Of a stretch of DNA of 50,289 nt, positions 9,519 to 17,619 are shown in pieces (the first letter of the stretch is position 1; the number at the start of each line of letters is the position of its first letter). The DNA comes from an uncultured Bdellovibrionales bacterium (GTDB lineage Bacteria; Bdellovibrionota; Bdellovibrionia; Bdellovibrionales; UBA1609): NCBI GenBank assembly GCA_938001965.1, contig CALLBC010000201.1:1-50289 (forward strand), given 5' to 3'. The notes under the pieces were generated by a model. It searched no databases. It worked only from the letters and a program-made list of their open reading frames with translations, and was not told the DNA's origin. Both the position numbers and the translations under genes were made by a program.

Positions 9519-9977
9519 ATGAAGTACTTAGCAATATTATCACTATTATTTTTCTCGTCCTGTAAATCATCAAACACGGATGACAATACTTTAATAATTA
9601 AAAATAAAAAGCTGAATATAGAAATTGCAGATACAAATAAAAAAAGAGAACAAGGCTTAATGAACAGAGCAAGCCTACCAAAAGATGATGCCATGCTTTT
9701 TATATTTGATCGCGAATCTGTTTTAAGCTTTTGGATGAAAAACACCCTAATACCACTTAGTATTGCTTATATTAATAAGGACTGTGCAATTATTGATATT
9801 CAGCAAATGCAACCAGCCGACAAAAATGACTTAAACCCCAAGACCTACCCAAGCAAAGCTCCAGCTCTTTACGCACTAGAAACTAATATTAATTGGTATA
9901 AAAATAATAATATTAAGGTGGGTGACAAAATTACTATTGATTCAAAAAAGGTAAATATTTGTAACTTAAAAAAATAG
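9519..9977 (+). CDS. DUF192 family lipoprotein
   Basis: 152 residues. Lipoprotein signal 'MKYLAILSLLFFSSC', then a full DUF192 domain: 'KREQGLMNRASLPKDDAMLF' followed by 'SFWMKNTLIPLSIAYIN', the most conserved block of the family, and the closing 'KVGDKITI'. DUF192 is a small beta-rich domain found widely in exported bacterial and archaeal proteins; its biochemical role is not established. The gene is monocistronic and its 3' end overlaps the next, convergent gene by 12 bases. No clear Shine-Dalgarno sequence precedes the ATG, but the signal peptide fixes the start. Confidence 0.88.
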   Translation: MKYLAILSLLFFSSCKSSNTDDNTLIIKNKKLNIEIADTNKKREQGLMNRASLPKDDAMLFIFDRESVLSFWMKNTLIPLSIAYINKDCAIIDIQQMQPADKNDLNPKTYPSKAPALYALETNINWYKNNNIKVGDKITIDSKKVNICNLKK

Positions 9978-10727
9978 TTTAACTCCGCCCATAATTCCTT
10001 GAGACTCTTTTCGACTAAGCACTGAGCTGTTTTGATATTCTAAAATTTCGAGTACATGCGAACCAAATAACCTAAAGTAGTTATAGTCTAAAAATACTCT
10101 GATTTCATGACGACGCCCAGACCTTCGTAGTGATATATCCTTCTCTGTGTTTTCTTCTGTGTGCGTTAAATGGTACGAGGCCCCAATTGTATCTATAAAA
10201 TACAACATCAACTCGCCACCCCATATATAGTTATTTACATTTTTTAATACACCGGCATCTATTTCTTTAGTTTTATTTACTCCATAAAATAAACTCAAGT
10301 GAGTTGTTTGCTGTGAACTCCCCACTAAGCGAAGAGATAAAGCCACATCACCCAAGTTTTCCTTAGAGTTCTCCGTTAAATAAAAATTTCCTACCACACC
10401 CAAGAATCTTGCATAGGCAGTTATACTGGCCCTATAAACTTCATATCTTGAATCCGCACCATCAATATCTAAATTTAAGTTTCCATACTCTAAACCAAAT
10501 GAGAATTCATATTTTTGATTTTCTTTAAAGTTTTTAGGGAGAACATTTACAATGGGTGCTACTTTCTTTTTACTGCTAGATTTTTTATTTGAGAAAACAT
10601 CTTTAACTGACCAACGTTTAGATTTTTTTTCTTTTGATAAAAATTTTAAATGATCCTCAATTAAATAAGGCGCCGCAAAGCTATAGGCCGGGATTAAATA
10701 TATTATAATTATTAGAATGTACTTCAT
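9966..10727 (-). CDS. Probable outer-membrane beta-barrel protein
   Basis: 253 residues, family not recognised. A cleavable signal ('MKYILIIIIYLIPAYSFA') is followed by a Lys/Ser-rich stretch and then alternating polar/aromatic segments typical of beta-strands ('YRASITAYARFLGVVGNFYL', 'VALSLRLVG', 'THLSLFYGV'). The last residue is Phe ('GGVKLFF'), the classical BamA-recognised ending of outer-membrane barrels. About 10-12 strands would fit the length. The neighbouring genes do not reveal a substrate. Confidence 0.65.
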   Translation of the reverse strand: MKYILIIIIYLIPAYSFAAPYLIEDHLKFLSKEKKSKRWSVKDVFSNKKSSSKKKVAPIVNVLPKNFKENQKYEFSFGLEYGNLNLDIDGADSRYEVYRASITAYARFLGVVGNFYLTENSKENLGDVALSLRLVGSSQQTTHLSLFYGVNKTKEIDAGVLKNVNNYIWGGELMLYFIDTIGASYHLTHTEENTEKDISLRRSGRRHEIRVFLDYNYFRLFGSHVLEILEYQNSSVLSRKESQGIMGGVKLFF

Positions 10728-10767
10728 AAATAATAGAGTACCATTATTTAATTTTAAGTTAACTCTT

Positions 10768-11670
10768 TTAAAACTCTCCTGACTCTAAGGCCAGTGCCAA
10801 ACCAAAACGAACCCCTTGGCAGGAAACTGAAAAGCCATTTAAATTAAAATATTCACAAATATTTTTTAAAATACTGATACCACAAGGCAAAACATCGGCC
10901 CGATCAGGATGTATTCCCTTTAATTTTTTTCTGCTTTCTAAATCCATTTTTGATAATTTTTCACGCATAATCTTGAGCTCATCTAAAGAAATAAAATAAG
11001 ACTCAACTTTTTTTACATCAAACTCAATTTCTTGCAGAATACACGACAATGTAGTTGGGGTTCCTGCAACAGCAATAGCTTTATTAATTTCTGGTAGTTT
11101 ATTTTTATGCTTCTCTATTTCTTTTAAAATATAATTATCAATTTTCATTAAGCAATCGCTGGACACTGTATCTAGAGCATTATGAATCTCTGCCAACCTT
11201 ACACTACCAATATCTAAACTAAAACCTTTAATCTCATTATTGTTTATTCCAATAATCTCAGTGGATCCACCACCAACATCAATAACAGAAACATTCTCAT
11301 CTTCTTTATTAACAGAACCTTTATAAGTTAACTGTGCCTCTAATTGACCAGAAATTATTTGAATAGGTATGGAGTACTTTTTACCCAACTCAATAAATTC
11401 GTCTTTATTTTTTACATCTCGCGCAGCACTTGTGGATACGGCCTGAACAATATCTACATCATAGTCATCAATTATTTTTTTATAATCAGAAAAACAAGCC
11501 TCCGCCCTTTTCAAAGCGTCCGGATGAAATGATCTACTTTTATGAACGCCTTGACCAAGCCGAGTGACTCTTTGCTCGTCATGAATTACTTTTAGTATCT
11601 TCGAATTCTCAACCTCTGCTATAAGTAACAAAAAACTATTCGACCCTAAATCAAGCGCGGCTATTCTCAT
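10768..11670 (-). CDS. Ppx/GppA family exopolyphosphatase / pppGpp phosphatase
   Basis: 300 residues of the ASKHA-fold Ppx/GppA family. Diagnostic motifs are the N-terminal phosphate-1 loop 'ALDLGSNSFLLLIAEV' and the phosphate-2 motif 'VIDVGGGSTEIIG', plus 'SARDVKNKDEF' in the active-site region. Members hydrolyse inorganic polyphosphate or convert pppGpp to ppGpp. This is the short single-module form (E. coli Ppx and GppA are ~500 residues), so the substrate cannot be assigned from sequence. It overlaps the gatB stop codon by ATGA and so is the last gene of the gatCAB operon. Confidence 0.9.
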   Translation of the reverse strand: MRIAALDLGSNSFLLLIAEVENSKILKVIHDEQRVTRLGQGVHKSRSFHPDALKRAEACFSDYKKIIDDYDVDIVQAVSTSAARDVKNKDEFIELGKKYSIPIQIISGQLEAQLTYKGSVNKEDENVSVIDVGGGSTEIIGINNNEIKGFSLDIGSVRLAEIHNALDTVSSDCLMKIDNYILKEIEKHKNKLPEINKAIAVAGTPTTLSCILQEIEFDVKKVESYFISLDELKIMREKLSKMDLESRKKLKGIHPDRADVLPCGISILKNICEYFNLNGFSVSCQGVRFGLALALESGEF

Positions 11671-13094
11671 TTTAACTTTTCTTTAAGAAGTTTATTTATC
11701 ATCTCCGGATTAGCCTGTCCCTTGGATGCCTTCATAATTTGCCCCACAAAGTAACCAAAGAGCTTATCTTTACCAGCCTTATACTGTTCAACTTGGTTAG
11801 GGCTTGCTGCAATAACGTCATCAACCATTTTTTCAATGGCACCAGAATCTGATATTTGCACTAAACCTTGTTCTTTAACAATTACATCAGGGTTTTTGTC
11901 TTCTGTTAGCATTATACCAAAAACTTTTTTTGCAATTTTTCCAGAAATGACTTTTCCATCAATTAATTTAATTAACTCTGCTAAGCGGCTCGATGAAATT
12001 GGAGATTTCTCAATACTTAACTTCTTATCATTAAGCTCTCTCTGTAGCTCAACCATAACCCAGTTAGATGCTGACTTTGCATTTCCGCTCTCCTTAGCCA
12101 CATCCTCAAAATATTCTGCCAAAGCTTTTTCTTGAGTTAAAACTAATGCGTCATATTTTGGAATTTTATATTCTGACTGGAATCTTTCAGCCATATCTTT
12201 TGGCAGTTCTGGAAGCGTACTTTTAACACGATCAATCCACTCTTCAGAAATAATTACTGGTAATAAATCTGGATCTGGAAAAAACCTATAATCATGAGCT
12301 TGTTCTTTTTTTCTCATCGAATAAGTTTTATTTTTAGTCGAATCAAATAGCCTTGTCTCTTGAAAGATTTCACCACCAGACTCTATAACTTCAATTTGTC
12401 GGCTTATTTCATATTCAATAGCCTTCTCAACAAAACGAAAAGAATTAATATTTTTAATTTCAACTCGAGTCCCATATTCTGTTGCATCTTTCTTCATAAC
12501 ACTTACGTTACAATCACAGCGCAACGACCCCTCTTCTAGATTGCCGTCACAAACATCTAAATACTTTAAAATTTGACGAATTGTCCTGGCATACTCTGCC
12601 GCATGGGCTGGAGATTTGATGTCTGGCTCAGAAACAATCTCTAGTAAAGGTATTCCAGCTCTGTTTAAGTTAATCAAACTATAATCACCATGGTGAGTTG
12701 ATTTACCAGCATCTTCTTCCATATGTGCACGGGTAATTCCCACTCTTACTTTTTCGTCATCAACATAAAATTCTACAAACCCACCTTCACATATTGGTTC
12801 ATCAAACTGTGAGATTTGATACCCTTTTGGAAGGTCCGGGTAAAAATAGTTTTTTCTAGAGAAAACAGACTTTCTTCTTATTTCAGAATTTAAAGCTAAG
12901 CCCGTCTTAATAGAGTTTTCAATAGCCATTTTATTTACAACCGGAAGAGCTCCAGGCATCCCCAGTGAAACTGGAGATATGTTCTGATTATCTCCTTTTC
13001 CAAACTCTGTAGAGTCATTGCAAAATATTTTACTTTTAGTATTTAACTGCGCATGTATTTCTAATCCAATTACTGGCTTCCAATCATTAAACAT
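11667..13094 (-). CDS. gatB: Aspartyl/glutamyl-tRNA amidotransferase subunit B
   Basis: GatB is the kinase/transamidase subunit that activates Glu-tRNA(Gln) or Asp-tRNA(Asn) for amidation. The family start 'WKPVIGLEIHAQLNTKSKIFC' fixes the start at the ATG at 13094, not the track's 13163, giving 475 residues. It retains 'GALPVVN', the 'HMEEDAGKS' segment, the zinc-site-like 'LRCDCNVSV', and the C-terminal YqeY-like tRNA-binding helices ('QIMKASKGQANPEMINKLL'). Its ATG overlaps the end of gatA by eight bases, with AAGGAG ten bases ahead. GatB implies an indirect route to Gln- and/or Asn-tRNA in this organism. Confidence 0.97.
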   Translation of the reverse strand: MFNDWKPVIGLEIHAQLNTKSKIFCNDSTEFGKGDNQNISPVSLGMPGALPVVNKMAIENSIKTGLALNSEIRRKSVFSRKNYFYPDLPKGYQISQFDEPICEGGFVEFYVDDEKVRVGITRAHMEEDAGKSTHHGDYSLINLNRAGIPLLEIVSEPDIKSPAHAAEYARTIRQILKYLDVCDGNLEEGSLRCDCNVSVMKKDATEYGTRVEIKNINSFRFVEKAIEYEISRQIEVIESGGEIFQETRLFDSTKNKTYSMRKKEQAHDYRFFPDPDLLPVIISEEWIDRVKSTLPELPKDMAERFQSEYKIPKYDALVLTQEKALAEYFEDVAKESGNAKSASNWVMVELQRELNDKKLSIEKSPISSSRLAELIKLIDGKVISGKIAKKVFGIMLTEDKNPDVIVKEQGLVQISDSGAIEKMVDDVIAASPNQVEQYKAGKDKLFGYFVGQIMKASKGQANPEMINKLLKEKLK

Positions 13095-14559
13095 TAGCTG
13101 GCTTCTCCTTGAAAGAAATAAGCTGCTCCATTTGGTGCGCAACTTGTAATAACTTTGATTCATTAAATGCCGAAGCTGTTAACTGTACTCCAATTGGCAG
13201 TTTATCTTTTGATAAGGTTACTGGCAAACTCAGTCCAGGTAGTCCCGCTAAGTTTGTTGAAGTTGTAAAGATATCGTTTTTATACATTGTAATTGGATCC
13301 GATATTCTGTCGCCAATCTTGAACGCCGGCGTAGTTGTAACCGGGCTTAAAATAATGTCACAGTCTTTAAATGACTTTTCAAAGTCTTGCTTTAATAAAC
13401 TCCTCACCTGACAAGCTTTTTTGTAATAGGCATCATAATAACCACTGGACAGAGTAAACGTTCCCAATGATATTCTTCTTTTAACTTCAGTACCAAAACC
13501 TTCACCACGATTTCGACAATAAAAATCTATTAGGTCAGCCGCTGGCTTATCATCAAAGTTGGCTCGGTAACCAAACCTAACACCGTCATACCTAGCCAAA
13601 TTACTGGAGGCTTCACTAGTTGCAATAATATAGTATATGGGGACTGAATATTTAGTATGTGGAATACTTACTTCAACAAACTCACAACCCATTTCCTTTA
13701 AAGCATCTTTTGCAATGTCGATCGACTTCTTTACGTCTTCATCAAGCCCACCCTCAAAATACTCTTTCGGTAATCCCACTTTTATTTTTTCAACTTTATC
13801 ATTTAACTTTGTTGACCAGGGTAAGACTTCCTTGCTGGATGTTGTGGAGTCAAATTCGTCATGCCCACAAATGGATTCTAATACAAGTGTGGAGTCTTCA
13901 ATAGTTCTAGAAAATGGGCCTGCTTGATCTAGGCTAGAAGCAAAGGCAACAATTCCATACCTGCTCACTCGCCCATATGTTGGCTTAATCCCAACAACAC
14001 CACAAAAGCTTGCCGGCTGTCTAATCGATCCACCTGTATCTGTGCCAATTGAAATTGGCGCCATTCTTGCGGCCACCGCAACAGCGGAACCACCACTAGA
14101 GCCCCCTGGTACATACTCAGTGTCCCATGGGTTTTTACAAGCTCCAAAATAGGAAGTCTCATTACTCGATCCCATGGCAAATTCATCTTGATTACATTTG
14201 CCAATAATAATTGCGCCACTAGCTTCAAGTTTATTAACTACAGTAGCTGAGTATGGTGGAATAAAATTTTCCAGCATTTTAGACCCGGCCGTTGTTTTAA
14301 GGTCTTTTGTGCAAAGCATATCTTTGATAGCAACAGGCACACCACCCAGTGCACCAATATTTTTGCCCGATGAAACTTTATCATCCACCTTTTGCGCTTG
14401 CTCCATAGCCTTATCGTTTAATGAAATAAACGAGTTTAACTCTTTATCTTTAGCAGATATTTGGTCTAAAAAGGATTGCATTACTTCTGTGGCTTTAAAC
14501 TTTTTACTTAAAATACCACTATGAATTTCTTTGGCTGTTAAATTAATTATATCTGACAT
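13087..14559 (-). CDS. gatA: Aspartyl/glutamyl-tRNA amidotransferase subunit A
   Basis: Amidase-signature glutaminase subunit that releases ammonia for GatB. 490 residues. The catalytic Ser-cisSer-Lys triad is present: Lys in 'VAIKDML', and the two Ser in 'GGSSGGSAVAVAA' and 'IGTDTGGSIRQPAS'. The length matches the family. Middle gene of gatC-gatA-gatB, starting 8 bp downstream of the gatC stop codon. Confidence 0.97.
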   Translation of the reverse strand: MSDIINLTAKEIHSGILSKKFKATEVMQSFLDQISAKDKELNSFISLNDKAMEQAQKVDDKVSSGKNIGALGGVPVAIKDMLCTKDLKTTAGSKMLENFIPPYSATVVNKLEASGAIIIGKCNQDEFAMGSSNETSYFGACKNPWDTEYVPGGSSGGSAVAVAARMAPISIGTDTGGSIRQPASFCGVVGIKPTYGRVSRYGIVAFASSLDQAGPFSRTIEDSTLVLESICGHDEFDSTTSSKEVLPWSTKLNDKVEKIKVGLPKEYFEGGLDEDVKKSIDIAKDALKEMGCEFVEVSIPHTKYSVPIYYIIATSEASSNLARYDGVRFGYRANFDDKPAADLIDFYCRNRGEGFGTEVKRRISLGTFTLSSGYYDAYYKKACQVRSLLKQDFEKSFKDCDIILSPVTTTPAFKIGDRISDPITMYKNDIFTTSTNLAGLPGLSLPVTLSKDKLPIGVQLTASAFNESKLLQVAHQMEQLISFKEKPANV

Positions 14560-14567
14560 GTTTTCTC

Positions 14568-14837
14568 CTACACTACCGGTGGAACCTGAAACAGATTACC
14601 TTTTACTTGTGGCGCAACTGATAGTGCGTCGCTGGCATTTTCCCAATCATTAGGAATATCTTCCCTGTGAGGGTTAACAATTTCTGTGGGGGTTACTAAT
14701 GGAATTACGCCCTCAGTATTTATTTCGTTTAATTCTTCAAAGTATTCAAGAATTGAGGACATTTGTGCTTTAAATTGAGCTTTTTCTTCATCACTTAAGC
14801 TTAAGCGAGCTAAAGTGGCCACATTTTCAATATCCAT
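14568..14837 (-). CDS. gatC: Aspartyl/glutamyl-tRNA amidotransferase subunit C
   Basis: 89-residue GatC, the small belt subunit that stabilises GatA on GatB. Typical N-terminus 'VATLARLSLSDEEKAQFKAQ' and a 'ILEYFEELNEINTEGV.P' mid-region, with a C-terminal '...QVKGNLFQVPPVV' ending. TGGAG lies just before the ATG. First gene of the operon, so the promoter must lie in the ~200 bp between it and ligA. Confidence 0.95.
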   Translation of the reverse strand: MDIENVATLARLSLSDEEKAQFKAQMSSILEYFEELNEINTEGVIPLVTPTEIVNPHREDIPNDWENASDALSVAPQVKGNLFQVPPVV

Positions 14838-15040
14838 AATTTCTCCATTGATTTTAAATTCTTAAAGAATCCCTCTGTTTCTATATCTAAATAATATAGT
14901 GATATATGGATAAACCCTTCCGCTAATTTTGTCCACTTTCTGTAGCATTTTTTTGACTAAAGATCTGTAATCACTTCCGTTGCCTAAAAGCTCTGTTATT
15001 AACGCAAACCCCAAATTTCATCAATAATCATTCTTATCCC

Positions 15041-15070
15041 TTGGAGCCAATTCTTATTTTTGTATATACT
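15041..15070 (+). promoter_or_regulatory. Candidate ligA promoter
   Basis: TTGGAG at 15041-15046 and TATACT at 15065-15070, separated by 18 bases, resemble a sigma-70 type promoter. It would start transcription near 15077, 20 bases before the chosen ligA ATG. This also argues against the track's TTG start at 15041. Confidence 0.5.
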
Positions 15071-15097
15071 CTCAGGGAAAGGGGCCAAAATAGAAGC

Positions 15098-17119
15098 ATG
15101 TCAATTAAACAAGAATATAAAAAGCTAAAAGAGCTAATCAACCAACATATCTATAATTACCACACTCTAGATAAGCCAACGATTAGTGACTTAAAGTATG
15201 ACAAACTTTTTGATCAATTATTAATGATTGAAGAGGAAAACCCAAGCTTAGTTACTCCAGATTCACCGTCCCAAAGAGCAGGCAGTGCACCCTTAGATAA
15301 ATTTAAAAAGGCTAAGCACAGAATGCCGATGCTGTCTTTACAAAATAGCTACTCACCAGACGACATACATGCTTTTGATGAAAGAATTAAAAAATTTTTA
15401 GGCTCCGACAAGCCCGTGAGCTATATGTGTGAACCTAAACTTGATGGGCTTGCATTAGAGCTCGTCTATGAAAAAGGAATACTTACACAGGCACTGACTA
15501 GAGGAGATGGTGTAACCGGCGAAGACGTAACACTAAATGTTAAAACGATAAAGTCTATTCCGCTCAAACTAAGTTCACCCAAACCACCAGAAATTTTTGA
15601 AATTCGCGGGGAAGTTGTAATGCATAAAAATGACTTCTTAAAACTAAACGAAAAACAACTTGCAGAAGGACATGAAACTTTTGCAAACCCCAGGAATGCT
15701 GCTGCAGGAACTTTGCGTCAGCTAGATTCAAAAGTGGCTGCTAGTCGCCCCCTTAAATTTTATGGATATGCTCCTGGGTTTCTAGAAAATATTAAATTCA
15801 AAAATCACCAATCTTTTCTAAAAAAAGCTGACGCATTTAAAGTGCCAAACTTATTAAATTATAAGATAAAAAAATCACCCTTGCTTCGATTTTGTAAAAG
15901 TGCAGAGGAAATTGTTCAGCACTATTACTTTATTGAAAGTATTCGCGAACAACTAGATTTTGAAATTGACGGTATGGTTATTAAGGTGGACGACTATCAA
16001 CTTCAAGAGGAGCTTGGGTTTATCGCGCGAAGTCCTCGCTGGGCTTCTGCCGCAAAATATAAGCCCTCCCAAGAGACCACCCTTATTAATGAAATTATTA
16101 TTCAAGTGGGAAGAACTGGCGCCCTAACTCCTGTTGCTATAATGGAGCCAGTTAAAGTAGGCGGAGTTACCATTACTCATGCCACACTTCACAATGAAAG
16201 CGAAATTGAACGAAAGGATGTTCGAATTGGCGACACTGTTGTTGTGCAAAGAGCTGGCGATGTTATCCCAGAGGTTGTTGAGGTCGTTACTAAAAAAAGG
16301 CCAAAAACTAGCAAGCCTTTTAAATTTCCGAAGAAATGTCCAGTATGTAAAACTAATGCCGTAAAAAGTGAGGACGAGGCCGTATACAGGTGCTCCAACA
16401 ATGTTTGTCCTGCTATTATTAAAGAGTCTCTTAAGCACTTTGTATCAAAAAAAGCTATGAACATTGATAAGCTTGGTGAAAAAATTATTGAGTCTTTTTG
16501 GGATGCAAAATTAATTAGTAATTATTCTGATATTTATTTACTTTCAAAAGAACAAATCTTAACTCTTGATCGCCAAGGTGAAAAATCTGCAGATAATATT
16601 ATAAAAAGCATTGATAATAGCCGTAACCCTGATTTAGCTAAATTTATTTATTCACTAGGTATTCGTTTTGTTGGCGAGCAAACGGCCAAGTCATTAGCTA
16701 AGTATTATGGAAACATACAAGACTTTTTAAATGCCAAAGAAGATGACTTACTTCAAATTAGTGACATTGGCCCTAAAGTCACCACCTCAATTAGCAATTC
16801 ACTTAAGAACCAAAAGTTTGTGGCTGAAATTAACAAAATAATAAATAATGGTGTTAAAATTAAATCTGTCAGCAGTAAGAACACTAGTAAAAAGCTCGCT
16901 GGGCTCAAAATTGTTGTTACTGGAAGTTTTGAAAACCTTGGTCGCAATGAAATTAAAAATATGATTGAGCTCTCTGGGGGGAGCTCACCCTCATCTGTTA
17001 GTAAAAATACTGACTATGTTCTTGCTGGAGAAGCCGCAGGCTCTAAGCTTGAAAAGGCTGAGAAACTAAATGTTCCAGTATTAGATTGGGAAAAGTTTGA
17101 AGCCCTGTTAAAAGGGTAA
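15098..17119 (+). CDS. ligA: NAD+-dependent DNA ligase
   Basis: Seals nicks in duplex DNA using NAD+. 673 residues from the ATG at 15098, the normal family length. Domains in order: Ia domain ('YNYHTLDKPTISDLKYDKLF'), adenylation domain with the catalytic Lys in 'CEPKLDGLAL' (Lys114), OB fold ('EIIIQVGRTGALTPVA'), Cys4 zinc finger ('CPVCK' and 'CSNNVC'), helix-hairpin-helix repeats, and a C-terminal BRCT domain ('LAGLKIVVTGSFENLGRNEI'). All key residues are retained. The gene stands alone and converges on the histone gene. Confidence 0.97.
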   Translation: MSIKQEYKKLKELINQHIYNYHTLDKPTISDLKYDKLFDQLLMIEEENPSLVTPDSPSQRAGSAPLDKFKKAKHRMPMLSLQNSYSPDDIHAFDERIKKFLGSDKPVSYMCEPKLDGLALELVYEKGILTQALTRGDGVTGEDVTLNVKTIKSIPLKLSSPKPPEIFEIRGEVVMHKNDFLKLNEKQLAEGHETFANPRNAAAGTLRQLDSKVAASRPLKFYGYAPGFLENIKFKNHQSFLKKADAFKVPNLLNYKIKKSPLLRFCKSAEEIVQHYYFIESIREQLDFEIDGMVIKVDDYQLQEELGFIARSPRWASAAKYKPSQETTLINEIIIQVGRTGALTPVAIMEPVKVGGVTITHATLHNESEIERKDVRIGDTVVVQRAGDVIPEVVEVVTKKRPKTSKPFKFPKKCPVCKTNAVKSEDEAVYRCSNNVCPAIIKESLKHFVSKKAMNIDKLGEKIIESFWDAKLISNYSDIYLLSKEQILTLDRQGEKSADNIIKSIDNSRNPDLAKFIYSLGIRFVGEQTAKSLAKYYGNIQDFLNAKEDDLLQISDIGPKVTTSISNSLKNQKFVAEINKIINNGVKIKSVSSKNTSKKLAGLKIVVTGSFENLGRNEIKNMIELSGGSSPSSVSKNTDYVLAGEAAGSKLEKAEKLNVPVLDWEKFEALLKG

Positions 17120-17148
17120 AAAAAAATCCCCAAGCAATCGCTCAGGGA
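17118..17148 (-). terminator. Intrinsic terminator of the histone gene
   Basis: Read on the minus strand, TCCC-tg-AGC gatt GCT-tg-GGGA forms a GC-rich hairpin with an internal mismatch, followed by nine T residues that abut the ligA stop. Placed 39 bp downstream of the histone stop codon. Confidence 0.75.
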
Positions 17149-17187
17149 CATTAACCTGGAATAAGCATAGCTTATCTGTAAGGCAAA

Positions 17188-17382
17188 TTAGATATGATCT
17201 ATAATAATATCTCTGTCCATAACCGTTTTACGGCCATCAGACTTTGCACTTGCAATACCTTTATCACATAATTTTTGGACAGCAGCGCTTAAAACTGTAA
17301 CTGTTTCTGAAGAAGTGTTACACCCACCATTTTCTTTAATATATTTTTTAACTTTACTTGTTACTACTAAAACATCAGCCAT
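17188..17382 (-). CDS. Bacterial histone-fold DNA-binding protein
   Basis: 64 residues forming one minimal histone fold: a short helix ('VTSKVKKYIKENG'), a long central helix ('SETVTVLSAAVQKLCDKGIASAKSDG'), and the loop/short helix 'RKTVMDRDIIIDHI'. The 'DGRKTVMDRDI' block matches the archaeal and bacterial histone L2-alpha3 signature (RKTV-x-x-x-D). Overall layout and length match Bd0055 (HBb) of Bdellovibrio bacteriovorus, from my recall of that protein. Those histones dimerise and are abundant nucleoid proteins. A near-ideal AGGAGG five bases before the ATG and a private terminator suggest a highly expressed monocistronic gene. Two cysteines (positions 21 and 39) are present. Confidence 0.88.
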   Translation of the reverse strand: MADVLVVTSKVKKYIKENGGCNTSSETVTVLSAAVQKLCDKGIASAKSDGRKTVMDRDIIIDHI

Positions 17383-17596
17383 TTGAGCCTCCTAATCAAT
17401 TTGGTAGAGCCTAACTCAAATGATTTGATTCTCAAATATAAATTAACCGGGTTTAAGCCCTGCGTTGCTCGGTTGGTGCGGCGAGTAAAATCGAATTCTA
17501 AATTATTTCACTCACTTAAGATTAACTTATTTTTAATTAAAATTTATTTTTTTTTGCTTATTTTTAATGCTTGATCTGCATTTACCCAAAAACCCA

Positions 17597-17619
17597 TAAA
17601 AAGCCCATTAGTGGGGCTT
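17597..17619 (-). terminator. Intrinsic terminator overlapping the metallophosphoesterase stop codon
   Basis: On the minus strand AAGCCCCAC-taa-TGGGCTT is followed by a run of T. The left arm directly precedes the stop codon and the TAA is in the loop. It isolates this gene from the downstream histone gene. Confidence 0.65.

Noticed and set aside
13095-13163. 23-residue N-terminal extension of GatB in the ORF track
   Set aside because: Family homology and RBS place the start at 13094; the extension is in gatA coding sequence.
17383-17574. 63-residue plus-strand ORF over the histone upstream region
   Set aside because: Starts inside the histone RBS region on the opposite strand; composition unlike genes here and no RBS.
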